This document shows, in pieces, positions 41,199-49,636 of a DNA stretch of 64,000 bases. Position 1 is the stretch's first letter, and every line of letters begins with the position of its first letter. Position numbers and translations under genes: made by a program. The notes below the pieces were generated by a model. It searched no databases. It saw nothing but the letters and a program-made list of their open reading frames with translations, and had not been told where the DNA came from. Source of the stretch: Streptomyces sp. NBC_00690 (lineage in GTDB: Bacteria > Actinomycetota > Actinomycetes > Streptomycetales > Streptomycetaceae). Location of the stretch: assembly GCF_036226685.1 (NCBI RefSeq), contig NZ_CP109009.1:8211501-8275500 (forward strand), written 5' to 3'.

Positions 41199-42538
41199 CC
41201 GCCGCCGTGACCCACGCAGACGCAACGCACTCCATCACCGCCGCCCTCACCCGAGCGCGCTCCGTCGAGCAGCCCACCGAAGGCACCCCTGCCCCGCGCC
41301 ACCGACCGACCGGGCCGAGCACCACGCTCCCGCCCGAACTCGACCGCGTCCTACGACACTCCCTCGCCGCCGGCCCCGGCGGACGGCTGCGCCCCGTACC
41401 GTCCGCCGGGGCGCTGCACCCCGTCGACGCACATCTCCTCGTCGGCCCGGGCAGCGCGCTACCGGCCGGCCGCTACGCGTACCACCCGCTCACCCACCGC
41501 CTCCACCGACGCGGCCCGGCGCCCTCCACCGCGCCTCCCGGCACACTCGCCGTCCTCACCGCCACCGTCGAGCCGACCGCCGCCCACTACGGACACCGCG
41601 CCTGGCCACTGTTGCTGCTCGACATCGGGCACGCGGCAGCGGCACTCGCCCTCGGAGGCTGCCCGGCCGTATGCCTGGACGCCCCCGGCCCACTGCTGGC
41701 CGCCGCCGCCCGCCTCGACGCCACCGACGCACCGCCGCTGGCGGCCGTACGCATCACGGCCGACTGCCCAACTGACGCCCTGCTGCGCTGGGCCGTCCGC
41801 GACGCGAACGACCCAACCGACCCGACCCACCCAATCGACCCAATCGACCGAACCGACCAACCGCCGCCCGCCCGCATCCGACCCGCGCGCCACGATCGGG
41901 GCGCCGACGACCCCAACGCCGGTGAACCCGCGGACACCCACCGGATCCTGTCGGCACTCGGCCAGCGCGCCGACACCCGGCACCACTGGCAGCCGACACC
42001 ATCCGTCGAGGTCCCCGAATCCGTGCTGCTCACCCGACGCAGCGCCACACCACCCCTTCTCGGAGCCCCGGACGACCGACAGTTGGTCACACTCCTGCGC
42101 GTGGCGGCGGCCGCCCACCCCGACGGCCCGTCCTGGTGCGCGGCCACCGGAGGGCCCCGACCTGCACTCGTGCACCTCGGGGACCACGGCCGACTCGAAG
42201 CCCTCGCCACCGGGGACGCCCGGCCCACCCTCGCCGTCTGGGCCGCCCGGCAGAGGTGGATCGCCACGACCGGTGCCGTGCTCCTCGCCCACGGCTGCCC
42301 CGACGACGCCCCACCCGCGCAGGTGCGCGCCCTCCACCAGATCGCGGGCTACGCCATGGGACACGCCCAACTAGCCGCCGTGTCCATGGGCCTGCGGTCC
42401 CGACCGATCGGCTCCTGGCAGCGCGCGGACCTCGGGGCAGCCATTGGCCGTGCACCCGGCCGCCACTGGGTGCTGCACGGCCTCGCCATCGGCCGCCAGC
42501 CCGACGAATGCCACGAAGGAGACGACGACCCCTCATGA
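41195..42538 (+). CDS. SagB-type nitroreductase-fold dehydrogenase
   Basis: 447 residues from a GTG at 41195 overlapping the YcaO stop (GTGA). It appears to be a tandem of two nitroreductase-like halves, as in long SagB-type proteins. The first has LRPVPSAGALHPVDAHLLV and the second SVEVPESVLLTRRSATPPL, with IGHAAAALALGG and IAGYAMGHAQLAAVSMGLRSRPIG as the FMN-fold helices. Such enzymes oxidise azolines to azoles with FMN. The halves are joined by a Pro/Asp-rich linker (DPTDPTHPIDPIDRTD). The presence of an oxidase implies aromatic (methyl)oxazoles in the product. Confidence 0.82.
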   Translation: MTAAVTHADATHSITAALTRARSVEQPTEGTPAPRHRPTGPSTTLPPELDRVLRHSLAAGPGGRLRPVPSAGALHPVDAHLLVGPGSALPAGRYAYHPLTHRLHRRGPAPSTAPPGTLAVLTATVEPTAAHYGHRAWPLLLLDIGHAAAALALGGCPAVCLDAPGPLLAAAARLDATDAPPLAAVRITADCPTDALLRWAVRDANDPTDPTHPIDPIDRTDQPPPARIRPARHDRGADDPNAGEPADTHRILSALGQRADTRHHWQPTPSVEVPESVLLTRRSATPPLLGAPDDRQLVTLLRVAAAAHPDGPSWCAATGGPRPALVHLGDHGRLEALATGDARPTLAVWAARQRWIATTGAVLLAHGCPDDAPPAQVRALHQIAGYAMGHAQLAAVSMGLRSRPIGSWQRADLGAAIGRAPGRHWVLHGLAIGRQPDECHEGDDDPS

Positions 42539-44343
42539 TGCTTCACCCCGAACTGCTGCGCGCAGCCCGCGTCGCACGCGGGCCACTCCTCGCCGCGACC
42601 GGCGTCCTGATCGCGGTGACCCTCACCCAGTTGGCGCAGGCGGTGCTGCTCGCCCTCGCCCTCGCCGACATCGCCCACGGTGACACCCATCGGCTCATCG
42701 TGCTCCTCGGTGGGGTCCTGGCCGTCGTCGTCCTGCGCGCAGCCCTCGTCCTCGTACAACGGGACCTCGCTGTACGGGCGGGCACACGGGTCCGCGTACA
42801 ACTGCGGGACACGCTCCTGGAACGTCTCGGGCGGCTCGGGGGGATCGCGGGAACCGTGGCACCCGGGGAGCCCGCCCGCGCCGGAGCCCTGCGGGCCACC
42901 CTCGTCGACGGCGTCGAAGGCGTCGACGCCTATGTCTCGCGCTACCTTCCCCAGGCCCTGGTGACCTGCTGCATCCCGCCCGCGCTGCTGGTGTGCGTCA
43001 CCGTCCTGGAGCCGCGGGCCGTCTTCGCGCTCGCGCCCGCGCTGCTGCTGGCCATCCTGGTGCCGCGCTGGTGGGACCGGTTGCTGAAGCGGCGCGGCGA
43101 ACAGCACTGGGGAGCGTACGAAGCCCTCGCCGCCGACTACCTCGAAGCCCTCCAGTCGATGCACGTTCTCCGGTCGGCCGGTGCCGTCGGACGCACCCGC
43201 GCTACCCTCGCCCGGCGCTCGGCGACCCTGCACCGCGCCACCGTCGCCAAACTGCGTGTGTCCCTCGTCGACACCGGGCTCACCGACCTCGCCGTCCAAG
43301 GCGGCACCATCGCCGCCGTCCTCGTCGCCTGCTGGTCCGCCGCGACCGGCCGGGCCACGGCCACCGGTACCTACCTCCTGCTGATGTTGGCGTCCGAGTG
43401 CTTCCGTCCCGTACGCGACCTCTCGCGCGAATGGCACGCCGGCTATCTGGGAGTGTCCGCCGCCGACGGAATCGCCCGGCTGCGCACCGCCACCGGAGGG
43501 GCCATCGACGCCGGCACCCGCAGCGCCTACTGGCCGCTGGCACCCGACGTCCGGTTCGACGAAGTCTCCTACCATCACCCGGGCGCCGCCCGGCCGGCCC
43601 TGACCGCCGTCACCTTCACCGCCGAAGCTGGGCGCACCACCGCGATCGTCGGTCCCTCGGGTGCGGGCAAGTCCACCCTGCTCGGCACGCTCCTACGCCG
43701 ACATGATCCCGACGGCGGTCAGGTGCTCATCGACGGCGTCGACACCCGCGACCTCACACTCGCCTCACTGCGGCAGGGAATCGCGGTCGTCTCCCAGGAG
43801 ACGTACCTCTTCCACGGCACCATCGCGGAGAACCTCCGCATCGCCCGCCCCCAAGCCCCCGACCTAGACCTCCACACAGCCGCCCGCACGGCCGGCATCC
43901 ACGACGAGATACGTCGGATGCCCCACGGCTACGACACCCTCGTCGGAGAGCGGGGCACCACCCTCTCCGGGGGCCAGCGCCAACGCCTCGCACTGGCCCG
44001 GGCACTGCTCGCCGACACACCCGTACTCGTCCTCGACGAAGCGACCAGCGCCGTCGACGAGAACCGACAGGCGCGCATCGGACAGGCCCTGCGCAACGCC
44101 GTACGGGGACGAACCTGCCTGGTCGTCGCCCACCGCCTCTCCACCGTGCGACACGCCGACCGCATCGTGGTCCTCCACGAAGGCCGGGTCGAGGCGATCG
44201 GCACGCACGACGAACTGCTCGCGACCAGCGATCTGTACGCGCGGTTGGTGACCGCCGACGGCCCTCGCGGCGGCGTGCTGCGCCCCGCTCCCGACGCGTC
44301 CACCACAGTCCCGCAACCCGTTCACCAGGGAGACGCCGCATGA
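42535..44343 (+). CDS. ABC exporter half-transporter 1 (CydD-like)
   Basis: 602 residues from an ATG at 42535, inside the end of the oxidase gene. Six membrane helices (about 15-310) precede an ATPase with Walker A GPSGAGKST, Q-loop VVSQETYLFHGTIAENL, signature LSGGQRQRLALARA, Walker B VLVLDEATSAVD and switch AHRLSTVRHAD. All catalytic residues look intact. The permease part resembles CydD and type I exporters. With the next gene it should form a heterodimeric exporter for the matured peptide. Confidence 0.9.
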   Translation: MMLHPELLRAARVARGPLLAATGVLIAVTLTQLAQAVLLALALADIAHGDTHRLIVLLGGVLAVVVLRAALVLVQRDLAVRAGTRVRVQLRDTLLERLGRLGGIAGTVAPGEPARAGALRATLVDGVEGVDAYVSRYLPQALVTCCIPPALLVCVTVLEPRAVFALAPALLLAILVPRWWDRLLKRRGEQHWGAYEALAADYLEALQSMHVLRSAGAVGRTRATLARRSATLHRATVAKLRVSLVDTGLTDLAVQGGTIAAVLVACWSAATGRATATGTYLLLMLASECFRPVRDLSREWHAGYLGVSAADGIARLRTATGGAIDAGTRSAYWPLAPDVRFDEVSYHHPGAARPALTAVTFTAEAGRTTAIVGPSGAGKSTLLGTLLRRHDPDGGQVLIDGVDTRDLTLASLRQGIAVVSQETYLFHGTIAENLRIARPQAPDLDLHTAARTAGIHDEIRRMPHGYDTLVGERGTTLSGGQRQRLALARALLADTPVLVLDEATSAVDENRQARIGQALRNAVRGRTCLVVAHRLSTVRHADRIVVLHEGRVEAIGTHDELLATSDLYARLVTADGPRGGVLRPAPDASTTVPQPVHQGDAA

Positions 44344-46127
44344 CCCCGTCCGCCGCTGACCGCCCGCACTCGGGCGCCCTGCGAGCGCTGCTGCCCGTCC
44401 TCGCAGCCCACCGGGCCATGACCCTGCGCACGTTCGCCGCCGCCCTGGTCGACCAGATCGCGCTCGTCGCCCTGGTCGCGCTCGCCGCGCACACGCTCGG
44501 CACCGCCGTCGTGGCGGGCACCCTGCCGGGCCCCGCCACCATCGGGCTGCTGCTCGGCCTCGTCGTGGTGCGCGCGCTGGCCACCTGGCGGGAGATGGAC
44601 CTCTCCCACGACCTCGCCTACCGCGTGCTGGCCGAACTGCGGGTCCGGGTCTTCGACGGGCTCGCCCGGAGCGCACCGGCCCGGATCGACGGCCGTCGCA
44701 GCGGGGACCTCGCCGCCGCCGCACTCGGTGATGTCGAGGCGCTGGAGTTCTTCTACGCCCACGCCATCGCCCAACTGGCCTCCTCCGTCCTGGTCTTCAG
44801 CAGTGGTGCCGCAGTCCTCGCCGCCGTCGAACCATGGCTGCTGGTGGTGGTGCTGCCGCTCGCCGCACTGCTCGCCCTGACTCCACTGCTGGACGGGCGG
44901 GGCCGCACCGAGCGCGGCACCAGAACCAGGACCGCAGCCGCAGAGCTCTCCGCCGATGCCGTGGAGACCGTGGACGGGCTGCCCGAACTGCTCGCCTTCG
45001 GCGGGTTGGAGGAGCGCCGGGAGCGACTGCGCCTGCGCGGCCGGCGGCTCGGCGACGCCCAGCGTCGTGAACACACCTGGGAGGCGGGGGCGGGAGCGCT
45101 GCGCGACCTCCTCGTGGTGGGGGCGGTCGTGGCTGTGGTGGCCGTCGTCGCGGGAGCGGTCGGCGCCGGTCGGTTGGGGGGCGCTTGGGCACCGACGGCG
45201 ATGGCGCTCGCTCTCGGTGTGCTGGCACCGGTCGCGGACTCGGCCGCAGCGCTGGGGCAGGCGGGTGGGCTGCGCGCCGCCGCCGCCCGGGTCGGCGCCG
45301 CGGTCCGTGCTCCCGCCGGGGCTCCTGAGCCCGTCGAACCGCGGACGCTGCCGCCCGGTCCGTTGGGGGTACGGCTACGGGGTGTCCGCTTCGACTACGG
45401 GGGCACGCGCGTCCTCGACGGCCTCGACCTGACCGTGCGCGCCGGTGAGACGATCGCCCTGGCCGGAGTGTCCGGGGCCGGCAAGTCGACCTGTGCTCAT
45501 CTGCTCGCCCGATTCTGGGACCCGTCCGAAGGCGCGGTGGAACTGCTGCCCCGCGACGGGGTCCCGGTGGACCTGCGCGAACTCGCGGAGTCCGACCTCC
45601 GCCGTGCGGTGGCCGTCGTCGGCCAGGACACCCCGCTGTTCCGCGGCAGTCTGGCCGAGAACCTTCGATTGGCCGCACCGGACGCATCCGAGGGGCGGAT
45701 GAGGGAAGTGGCGGCCCTGTGCGGGGTGGACCACATCGCCGCGGGGCTCCCGGACGGATACCGGAGCGCGGTGGGCGAGCGGGGCGCCACGCTCTCGGGT
45801 GGTCAGCGGGCCCGTATCGCCCTGGCCCGGGCGCTGTTGGCCGAACCTCGGCTCCTGGTCCTGGACGAGACGACCGCCCACCTCGATACAGAGGGCGATG
45901 AACAGATCGCGCACGCACTCCTCGCATCGGCTGGTGACCGTACGACGATCGTCATCGCACACCGCCCGGCCACGCTGCGGCGGGCCGACCGGATCGCGGT
46001 TCTCGCGGCTGGCCGCGTCGTGGAGGACGGGACGTGGGACACTCTCGTCTCACGGCCACAGGGCGCGCTGGGCCGGGTGCTCATCCACAGGGACACCGGC
46101 CACCACCGCAACGCGCTGACACCCTAG
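44340..46127 (+). CDS. ABC exporter half-transporter 2 (CydC-like)
   Basis: 595 residues from an ATG at 44340 overlapping the previous stop. The membrane domain (about 20-310) is followed by an ATPase with Walker A GVSGAGKST, Q-loop VVGQDTPLFRGSLAENL, signature LSGGQRARIALARA, Walker B LLVLDETTAHLD and switch AHRPATLRRAD. It is the last gene of the Zur-controlled operon, before a strong hairpin. A role as peptide exporter is inferred from position; the CydDC resemblance alone would suggest thiol export, but no cytochrome bd genes are nearby. Confidence 0.9.
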   Translation: MTPSAADRPHSGALRALLPVLAAHRAMTLRTFAAALVDQIALVALVALAAHTLGTAVVAGTLPGPATIGLLLGLVVVRALATWREMDLSHDLAYRVLAELRVRVFDGLARSAPARIDGRRSGDLAAAALGDVEALEFFYAHAIAQLASSVLVFSSGAAVLAAVEPWLLVVVLPLAALLALTPLLDGRGRTERGTRTRTAAAELSADAVETVDGLPELLAFGGLEERRERLRLRGRRLGDAQRREHTWEAGAGALRDLLVVGAVVAVVAVVAGAVGAGRLGGAWAPTAMALALGVLAPVADSAAALGQAGGLRAAAARVGAAVRAPAGAPEPVEPRTLPPGPLGVRLRGVRFDYGGTRVLDGLDLTVRAGETIALAGVSGAGKSTCAHLLARFWDPSEGAVELLPRDGVPVDLRELAESDLRRAVAVVGQDTPLFRGSLAENLRLAAPDASEGRMREVAALCGVDHIAAGLPDGYRSAVGERGATLSGGQRARIALARALLAEPRLLVLDETTAHLDTEGDEQIAHALLASAGDRTTIVIAHRPATLRRADRIAVLAAGRVVEDGTWDTLVSRPQGALGRVLIHRDTGHHRNALTP

Positions 46128-46161
46128 GGCCCGGCGAACCGTGCGGGGTTCGCCCCGGGCC
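46127..46161 (+). terminator. Terminator of RiPP operon
   Basis: GGGCCCGGCGAACC (46127-46140) pairs with GGTTCGCCCCGGGCC (46147-46161) with a two-base bulge and a short loop, overlapping the exporter stop codon. Confidence 0.65.
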
Positions 46162-46230
46162 GGTGGCGGACTCGCCGGTGTCGGGCTCCTGGGAATCCTG
46201 CTGTTGCGGCCATGACTCCCATGGCGGTCG

Positions 46231-46249
46231 CCCCCTTGAAAAGAGGGGG
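46231..46249. terminator. Hairpin between convergent operons
   Basis: CCCCCT with AGGGGG around a short A-rich loop, in the 257-base gap between the exporter and S14 stops. It could end transcription from either side. Confidence 0.4.
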
Positions 46250-46384
46250 AGCGGCGGCCAAGGCAGAGGTGGGGGAGTACGCCGCTCGAACCTCGTTGCC
46301 GGTTCCCGGCAGTGCGCGAAGGCGTCCGACCGGACGGTCGCAGCGGGAGGAACGCCCACCGCATCGACCGTCCGGCCGCCCTGG

Positions 46385-46690
46385 TCACCAGGAGGACTTG
46401 GTGACCCCGGGGAGGAAGCCCGCGTGCGCCTGTTCGCGCATCCGTACGCGCGAGAGTCCGAACTTGCGCAAGTGGCCGCGTGGGCGGCCGTCCACGGCGT
46501 CACGGTTGCGCACCCGGGTCGCGCTCGCGTCCCGGGGTTGGCGCCGCAACTCCGCCACGGCTGCGCGCCGTTCGGCGTCGGAGGAGGAAAGGCGGCGGAT
46601 GACCTCCTTCAACTCCGCCCGTCGGACCGCATACCGGTCGACGATCGCCTTCCGCTTCTCGTTCTGCGCGATCTTGCTCTTCTTCGCCAT
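46385..46690 (-). CDS. rpsN: 30S ribosomal protein S14, zinc-free form
   Basis: 101 residues. [27 protein letters not shown] and [28 protein letters not shown] are typical of long S14 proteins. It has no Cys at all, so it lacks the CXXC zinc ribbon of the housekeeping form and works without zinc. It overlaps the L28 stop by one base. Together with L28, L33 and L31 here it makes the C-minus set that replaces zinc-containing paralogues when zinc is scarce, releasing zinc from ribosomes. Confidence 0.95.
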   Translation of the reverse strand: MAKKSKIAQNEKRKAIVDRYAVRRAELKEVIRRLSSSDAERRAAVAELRRQPRDASATRVRNRDAVDGRPRGHLRKFGLSRVRMREQAHAGFLPGVTKSSW

Positions 46691-46926
46691 CAGACCTTCC
46701 CTCCTCGGGCCCGGATGCGGGCGACGGCCGCTTCGATGCCGATGCGGTCGATGGTCTTGATCGCCTTGGTACTGAGGGTGAGGCGTACCGAACGGCCCTC
46801 GCTCGGCAACCAGTACCGCTTGCGCTGGACATTGGGGTCGAACCGGCGCGAAGTGCGTCGATGGGAGTGGGAGATGGCATTGCCGAAGCCGGGTCGGGCT
46901 CCGCTCAGTTGGCAGTGTGCGGACAC
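46690..46926 (-). CDS. rpmB: 50S ribosomal protein L28, C-minus form
   Basis: 78 residues from a GTG at 46926 with AGGTGA upstream. [19 protein letters not shown] and the [21 protein letters not shown] core are standard L28. It has only one Cys, so it cannot form the four-Cys zinc site of the housekeeping paralogue. It is divergent from L33 across a promoter region with a Zur-like box, which would control both directions. Confidence 0.95.
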   Translation of the reverse strand: MSAHCQLSGARPGFGNAISHSHRRTSRRFDPNVQRKRYWLPSEGRSVRLTLSTKAIKTIDRIGIEAAVARIRARGGKV

Positions 46927-46971
46927 GGTCGACGTCACCTCGCCCTGGAAGATGTCACGGAAGGACTGCTT

Positions 46972-46999
46972 TTGAAAATGGAAACCATTCCCATATAGT
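46972..46999 (+). promoter_or_regulatory. Promoter of L33 operon with Zur-like box 3
   Basis: TTGAAA (46972-46977), 16-base spacer, TATAGT (46994-46999). The spacer holds TGGAAACCATTCCCA (46979-46993), which matches 11 of 15 consensus Zur positions and again fills the gap between -35 and -10. It is a weaker match than boxes 1 and 2. Confidence 0.6.
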
Positions 47000-47007
47000 A
47001 CAGCTCC

Positions 47008-47172
47008 ATGGCCCGCAACGAACTCCGCCCGATCATCAAACTGCGCTCGACCGCAGGGACCGGCTACACGTACGTCACCCGGAAGAACCGCCGCAACGAC
47101 CCCGATCGCCTGGTCCTGCGCAAGTACGACCCGATCGCCCGCGCGCACGTCGACTTCCGCGAAGAACGCTGA
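47008..47172 (+). CDS. rpmG: 50S ribosomal protein L33, zinc-free form
   Basis: 54 residues ([39 protein letters not shown]) without any Cys, hence the zinc-independent L33. No ribosome-binding site precedes the ATG, and the -10 hexamer ends only 8 bases upstream, so the message is predicted to be leaderless. It begins the plus-strand operon L33-L31-CobW-type protein. Confidence 0.94.
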   Translation: MARNELRPIIKLRSTAGTGYTYVTRKNRRNDPDRLVLRKYDPIARAHVDFREER

Positions 47173-47206
47173 CCCCCGACAACCGCGCTCCCCTAGGAGG
47201 CACCTC

Positions 47207-47461
47207 ATGAAGCCAGGCATCCACCCCGACTACCGGCCCGTCGTGTTCCGCGACCGGGCAGCCGACTACGCCTTCCTCACCCGCTCCACCATGAGCAGCG
47301 ACAGGACCGTCGAGTGGGAGGACGGCAACACCTACCCCGTCGTCGACGTCGAGATCTCCCATGTGAGCCACCCCTTCTACACCGGGACCGCTCGCGTCCT
47401 GGACACTGCGGGCCGCGTCGAACGGTTCGAGCGCCGCTACGGACTGCGGGGCGCGAACTGA
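47207..47461 (+). CDS. rpmE: 50S ribosomal protein L31 type B
   Basis: 84 residues from an ATG with TAGGAGG upstream. [16 protein letters not shown] and [26 protein letters not shown] identify L31. It lacks the CXXC pair of zinc-containing L31, and the 84-residue length is that of type B. Its stop overlaps the start of the CobW-family gene (TGATG), showing co-translation. Confidence 0.95.
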   Translation: MKPGIHPDYRPVVFRDRAADYAFLTRSTMSSDRTVEWEDGNTYPVVDVEISHVSHPFYTGTARVLDTAGRVERFERRYGLRGAN

Positions 47462-48648
47462 TGGGGGAGGAACGGGCGGCGGGAGGCAACCCCCTCCCGG
47501 TCGTCATCGTCGCCGGACTGCACGCGGACGCCCGCAACGCGGTGGTGGAGGGCCTGCTGCGCTCGGTGCCGGGCAGCCTCGCCCTGCACCACGACCTGAC
47601 CACGGCCGCCGAAGGCACCGTCCGGCGCGGCGTCCGCGACGCCTCGGGCGAACGGTCATCGGGCAGTACCCCGCTTGTCAACGACTGCGCCTGCTGTGCG
47701 CTGCGGCAGGACCTCATCCCCGAACTGGAGCGACTGGCCGAGGACTTCACCACCCGGCTGGCGATCGTCGAGCTCTGGGATTCGGTGGAACCCAAGGCCA
47801 TGGCCGAGGTCGTGGACTCGCACGGCGGATCCGCCCTCGAACTCACCAATGTCATCACCGCGGTCGACCCGGCGCTGGTGCTGCCCTACCTCGCCAACGG
47901 GGACGATCTGGCCGAAGCCGGATTGGCAGCAGCGGCCACCGACCGACGGACGATCGGTGACACCTGGGCCCGGCAATTGGAGTACGCCCCGGTCCTCGCG
48001 CTCGTCGAGTGCGACACCCCCGACGGCCGCGAGCCTGCGGACGACGCCGACCGTGCACTGCTGACCCAACTCCACCCCACCGCTCGACAGGTTCCGGCCG
48101 GGTCGGGGGAGCTCGCCGCGCTGGCCTTCGCCGGCTTCGACGTCGAGGCCGCGGCGGCGGCCCATCACCCGGCCTGTGCCCTCCTGCCGCACGAAGCTGA
48201 CGAGGCGGGCGTCAGCACCCTCGTCTGGCACCGTCGACGCCCGTTCCACTCCGAGCGTCTCTACCAGGCGCTGGAGGACCTCTGTTGTGGTGCGGCCCGT
48301 AGCAGGGGTCGCTTCTGGCTTGCCGACCGACCGAACGCCCTGCTCGCCTGGGACGCCGCCGGTGGCGCGCTCAGCGTGGAGAGCGCGGGCCCCTGGCTCG
48401 CCTCCCTACCGGATGCTGCCTGGGAACTGGTGCCGCCCGTGCGCCAGGTCGCCGCCGCACTCGACTGGCACCCCCAGCACGGAGACTGCTGTCAGCATCT
48501 CGTCTTCACTTCCCCCGGCCTTGACCGCGATGCCCTGACCCGTCTTCTGGACTCCTGTCTGTTGACCGACGACGAGTACGCCGCAGGGCCCGATGCGTGG
48601 AGACAGTTGCCGGCCGCCTTCGACGCCTTCCTCGCCCCCGTCACCTGA
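47461..48648 (+). CDS. CobW/COG0523-family protein with degenerate P-loop
   Basis: 395 residues. COG0523 proteins are GTPases that deliver or handle metals, often zinc under starvation. Family features are seen in LVNDCACCALRQDLIPEL, with the metal-binding Cys-X-Cys-Cys at 76-79, and in the C-terminal CobW domain (LVWHRRRPFHSERLYQALED, GRFWLADRP, HGDCCQHLVF). The N-terminal nucleotide loop, normally GxxGxGKT/S, reads AGLHADARNAVV and lacks the Gly-Lys-Thr, so GTP hydrolysis is doubtful. It is co-translated with L31, which fits a role in zinc-limited cells. Confidence 0.85.
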   Translation: MGEERAAGGNPLPVVIVAGLHADARNAVVEGLLRSVPGSLALHHDLTTAAEGTVRRGVRDASGERSSGSTPLVNDCACCALRQDLIPELERLAEDFTTRLAIVELWDSVEPKAMAEVVDSHGGSALELTNVITAVDPALVLPYLANGDDLAEAGLAAAATDRRTIGDTWARQLEYAPVLALVECDTPDGREPADDADRALLTQLHPTARQVPAGSGELAALAFAGFDVEAAAAAHHPACALLPHEADEAGVSTLVWHRRRPFHSERLYQALEDLCCGAARSRGRFWLADRPNALLAWDAAGGALSVESAGPWLASLPDAAWELVPPVRQVAAALDWHPQHGDCCQHLVFTSPGLDRDALTRLLDSCLLTDDEYAAGPDAWRQLPAAFDAFLAPVT

Positions 48649-48738
48649 CGGGGTGATCGAGTCCTTGCGGGGCGGACCGTGCCCCCTCCGCAACTCTCTC
48701 CGCCCGGGCTTCTTCGCGGTCCGGGTCCGGCCAGCTGC

Positions 48739-49437
48739 TCAATCGAGGCTGTTCGCCCCGGGAGAAGGGAGGGCGGTGTGCACCGCGTGGTGCACGGCAC
48801 GGGCCAGACGTGCGCCCCACAGCGACCGTGGGCCGGCGAAGGCATGGGTCTCGGCTTCGGGATGGGGACGTCGTGCGGCGATGCACACGGCATCGGTGGG
48901 TGTGCCGGTGCAGTCGTATCCCGCGTCCAGCAGGGCCTGCACCTTGGCCTCGGTGGCAGTGGCCACCGCGTTGACCAGCGCGGCATCGGTCAGCGGCACC
49001 GGGAGCGCGGCGATGATGTTGATCGTGCCGGGGGCTGGTGCACGAGAGGTGCCTTCCGACGGGGATGCGGCCCAGCCGCGTACCCCGATGCCCGCGGTCA
49101 CAACGGCCGCCGCGCCCGCGTCGTACCCCTGGGCGTGCGCGGTGACGTCGGCGGCAGTCAACATGCCCACGCCCTCGCCCCGGGCCCGGGCGTCCCGAGC
49201 CAGCTCGGTGAGGTGTTGCGCCGGATCGGTCCGTCGGTAGCCATGGGAGACCTGGGCATTGAGAACCCACGCACGCTCGGCGATCCCACCGCCGAGGACC
49301 GTACTGCTGATCATCCGCCAGCCGGGGCCGGCGGACCACAACAGGGCGTGCAACTGTTCGCCGTCCTCGGTGCGCGTCAGACACTCCACGGACAACGGGA
49401 GCGTACGGGTGCGAAGTGGCGGGACGACGGCGGTCAC
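48739..49437 (-). CDS. cbiZ: Adenosylcobinamide amidohydrolase
   Basis: 232 residues from a GTG at 49437 with AAGGAG upstream. CbiZ family landmarks are WRMISSTVLGGGI, NAQVSHGYRRTDPAQHL, GVGMLTAADV, GTINIIAALPVPLTDAALVNAVATATEAK and GTPTDAVCIA. The enzyme removes the aminopropanol arm of adenosylcobinamide so that the corrinoid can enter the de novo cobalamin route, that is, it salvages incomplete corrinoids. It converges with the CobW-type gene. No corrinoid importer other than the Zur-linked one is in the window. Confidence 0.88.
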   Translation of the reverse strand: MTAVVPPLRTRTLPLSVECLTRTEDGEQLHALLWSAGPGWRMISSTVLGGGIAERAWVLNAQVSHGYRRTDPAQHLTELARDARARGEGVGMLTAADVTAHAQGYDAGAAAVVTAGIGVRGWAASPSEGTSRAPAPGTINIIAALPVPLTDAALVNAVATATEAKVQALLDAGYDCTGTPTDAVCIAARRPHPEAETHAFAGPRSLWGARLARAVHHAVHTALPSPGANSLD

Positions 49438-49636
49438 GGGCGAAGGCTCCTTCGGGCGGCACGGACCGGCTGATCGTAGGCACGCCCTCATCGGCAGGGG
49501 CACGCCGGGGGTCCCTCCGCGGTCCGGGTGCCGAAGGATGTCACCGGATCGGACGGCACACCACCCGGGTACGGAGCCCACGTGCTGATGTCTTCGGCTC
49601 GCCGACCTCCCCTGTCGGCGAGCCCATGGCGTTCGG

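Noticed and set aside
42535..46127. True CydDC (cytochrome bd assembly) pair
   Set aside because: The half-transporters resemble CydD/CydC, but no cydAB genes are present and both are co-translated with RiPP enzymes.
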